Assembly (NCBI GenBank): GCA_002713455.1
Contig: PASX01000017.1
Span: forward strand, 5,567 to 12,235
Origin: Fidelibacterota bacterium
Lineage (GTDB): Bacteria; Fidelibacterota; Marinisomatia; Marinisomatales; TCS55
DNA length: 6,669 bases
Direction: 5' to 3'
The notes beneath the pieces are model-generated. The model ran no database searches, was not told the DNA's origin, and saw only the letters and a list, made by a program, of their open reading frames with translations. This document shows, in pieces, positions 5,691-6,669 of this stretch. The position numbers and the translations under genes were made by a program. Numbering within the stretch: position 1 is the first letter of the stretch; the number at the start of each line of letters is the position of its first letter.

Positions 5691-6669
5691 TATAAAAAGA
5701 TTTTGCTACTAACCCAATAATGGGTGCAGAACGAAGATTTGATAAGATTATACGATCCTTATCAAAAACTTTATTGTTTATAAAATGGTTTTTTACGTTA
5801 GTTTCACTTTTTAGACAGTAATTAGTTAATGTCCTCATCATTTGAGAAAAAACTACGGATCCTTTTTCTGATTGTAAAAATTCAGACAATCTTTGACCAA
5901 ACACAATTTTATCTAATAATGTTTTTTTGTAGGGATGAGAATTTTTAATATCTCTATTAACTTTAAATTCATCATTCCAACCATAAAAAATTGTATTTAT
6001 TCTTTCAAAAATTAATCGACCTAAAATTAAACCTATTTTTTTTTCAGATTTTATTTTTTTAAGCTTTTTGATCCCAGACATAGAAGAAAAGAATTCTAAG
6101 GAAGTTTTATCGTCAATCATCAATTCCCAAGTTTTAGCAATCCATTTAGAGGCATCATCAAATGAGATTAGTTTGCCACCTAATTTGAGGCCATCTGCTG
6201 TTCCTGTCCCTCCACCTATATAATATGCATTTTCTATATTTCTAAATTCCCCTTTTTTCCCAAATTCCTCGCCCCAAGCACACATATCCGCATCACTTTC
6301 TATTTGCTGTATTTTATTCTTTAAAGTTAATCTTTTTTCTATCTCATCACATAAATTAGGGATGCGTGGTCCATTTGCCATTAGTTTTATTCCTCTTTTA
6401 TCTAAGGTTTTTATTCCTGGCATCGCAATGAAAACTTTGACATTTTCATCGTTAATTAAATCATCTAAAATATTAACAATACATTCAATATAAACTTCTG
6501 CTTGTCTAGATTCCAATTCTGACATATCCTTTGACTCTACTTGATCGCTTAGCGCTAATGGCTCAAAATCTTGAATATATGATTTATGTGTTTTATACTG
6601 AATTTCTTTAACTGGTTCCACCAAATCAAATGTGTGATTATCTAATCTTATAACCTGTGCTCCAGCTAC
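5674..6669 (-). CDS. ROK-like sugar kinase (ASKHA fold), 5' end outside window
   Basis: The reading frame is open to the right edge of the window, so the true start lies outside; 331 residues are visible. A TTG at 6624 is in frame, but 15 further sense codons precede it and include a ROK-like beta strand (AGAQVIRL), so it is probably not the start. Sugar-kinase features in visible numbering: VFIAMPG (79-85), ANGPRIPNL (98-106), ESDADMCAWGEEFG (124-137), in which Asp126 takes the place of the catalytic Asp of the ROK NDAN motif, and the phosphate loop GGGTGTADGLKLGGKL (152-167). A C-terminal ILSNLRSAPIIGLVAKSF (308-325) resembles the ROK ending. The GE-x-GH sugar-binding motif and the CxCGxxGC zinc cysteines are not found, so this is a divergent member. 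The N-terminal DxGGT loop should lie just upstream. Neighbours suggest phosphorylation of an amino sugar, perhaps MurNAc, anhydroMurNAc or GlcNAc; this is inferred. Confidence 0.68.
   Translation of the reverse strand, partial: VAGAQVIRLDNHTFDLVEPVKEIQYKTHKSYIQDFEPLALSDQVESKDMSELESRQAEVYIECIVNILDDLINDENVKVFIAMPGIKTLDKRGIKLMANGPRIPNLCDEIEKRLTLKNKIQQIESDADMCAWGEEFGKKGEFRNIENAYYIGGGTGTADGLKLGGKLISFDDASKWIAKTWELMIDDKTSLEFFSSMSGIKKLKKIKSEKKIGLILGRLIFERINTIFYGWNDEFKVNRDIKNSHPYKKTLLDKIVFGQRLSEFLQSEKGSVVFSQMMRTLTNYCLKSETNVKNHFINNKVFDKDRIILSNLRSAPIIGLVAKSFYNADPR

Noticed and set aside
1..6669. Horizontally acquired island, phage or mobile element
   Set aside because: Base composition looks uniform, and no integrase, transposase, tRNA, direct repeats or terminal inverted repeats are visible.

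Overview
The window is AT-rich (roughly two thirds A+T by eye) and fully packed with protein genes; no non-coding stretch exceeds a few bases. It looks like a Gram-negative bacterium of the Bacteroidota or a related FCB lineage (for example Marinimicrobia). That placement is an inference. It rests on the close resemblance of the AmpG-like transporter, the HGSNAT/NagX-like membrane protein and the leaderless SpoIID/LytB-domain protein to Bacteroidota-type homologues as I remember them, and on weak or absent Shine-Dalgarno sequences before most starts. No search was possible.

Left part, plus strand (1-2039): the 3' end of a LivF-type ABC transporter ATPase, followed by a complete 600-residue long-chain-type acyl-CoA synthetase whose ATG lies 13 bases inside the livF 3' end. 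The two are almost certainly co-transcribed. The pairing suggests import of a carboxylic acid followed by CoA activation, although the substrate cannot be read from the sequence.

Right part, minus strand (2036-6669, transcribed right to left): a four-gene, tightly overlapping unit. In transcription order it holds a ROK-like sugar kinase (5' end outside the window), a SpoIID/LytB-domain protein with no visible signal peptide, an AmpG-like MFS permease, and an HGSNAT/NagX-like (DUF5009-type) membrane acyltransferase. The junctions are a 17-base overlap, a 2-base gap and a 4-base TTGA overlap. Together these genes suggest uptake and processing of peptidoglycan-derived amino sugars: permease for entry, SpoIID-fold protein acting on glycan, kinase phosphorylating a sugar, acyltransferase N-acetylating an amino sugar.

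The two units converge and their stop codons overlap in the four bases TTAG, so there is no intergenic room for a conventional terminator. No RNA genes, mobile elements, CRISPR arrays or sizeable repeats were found.
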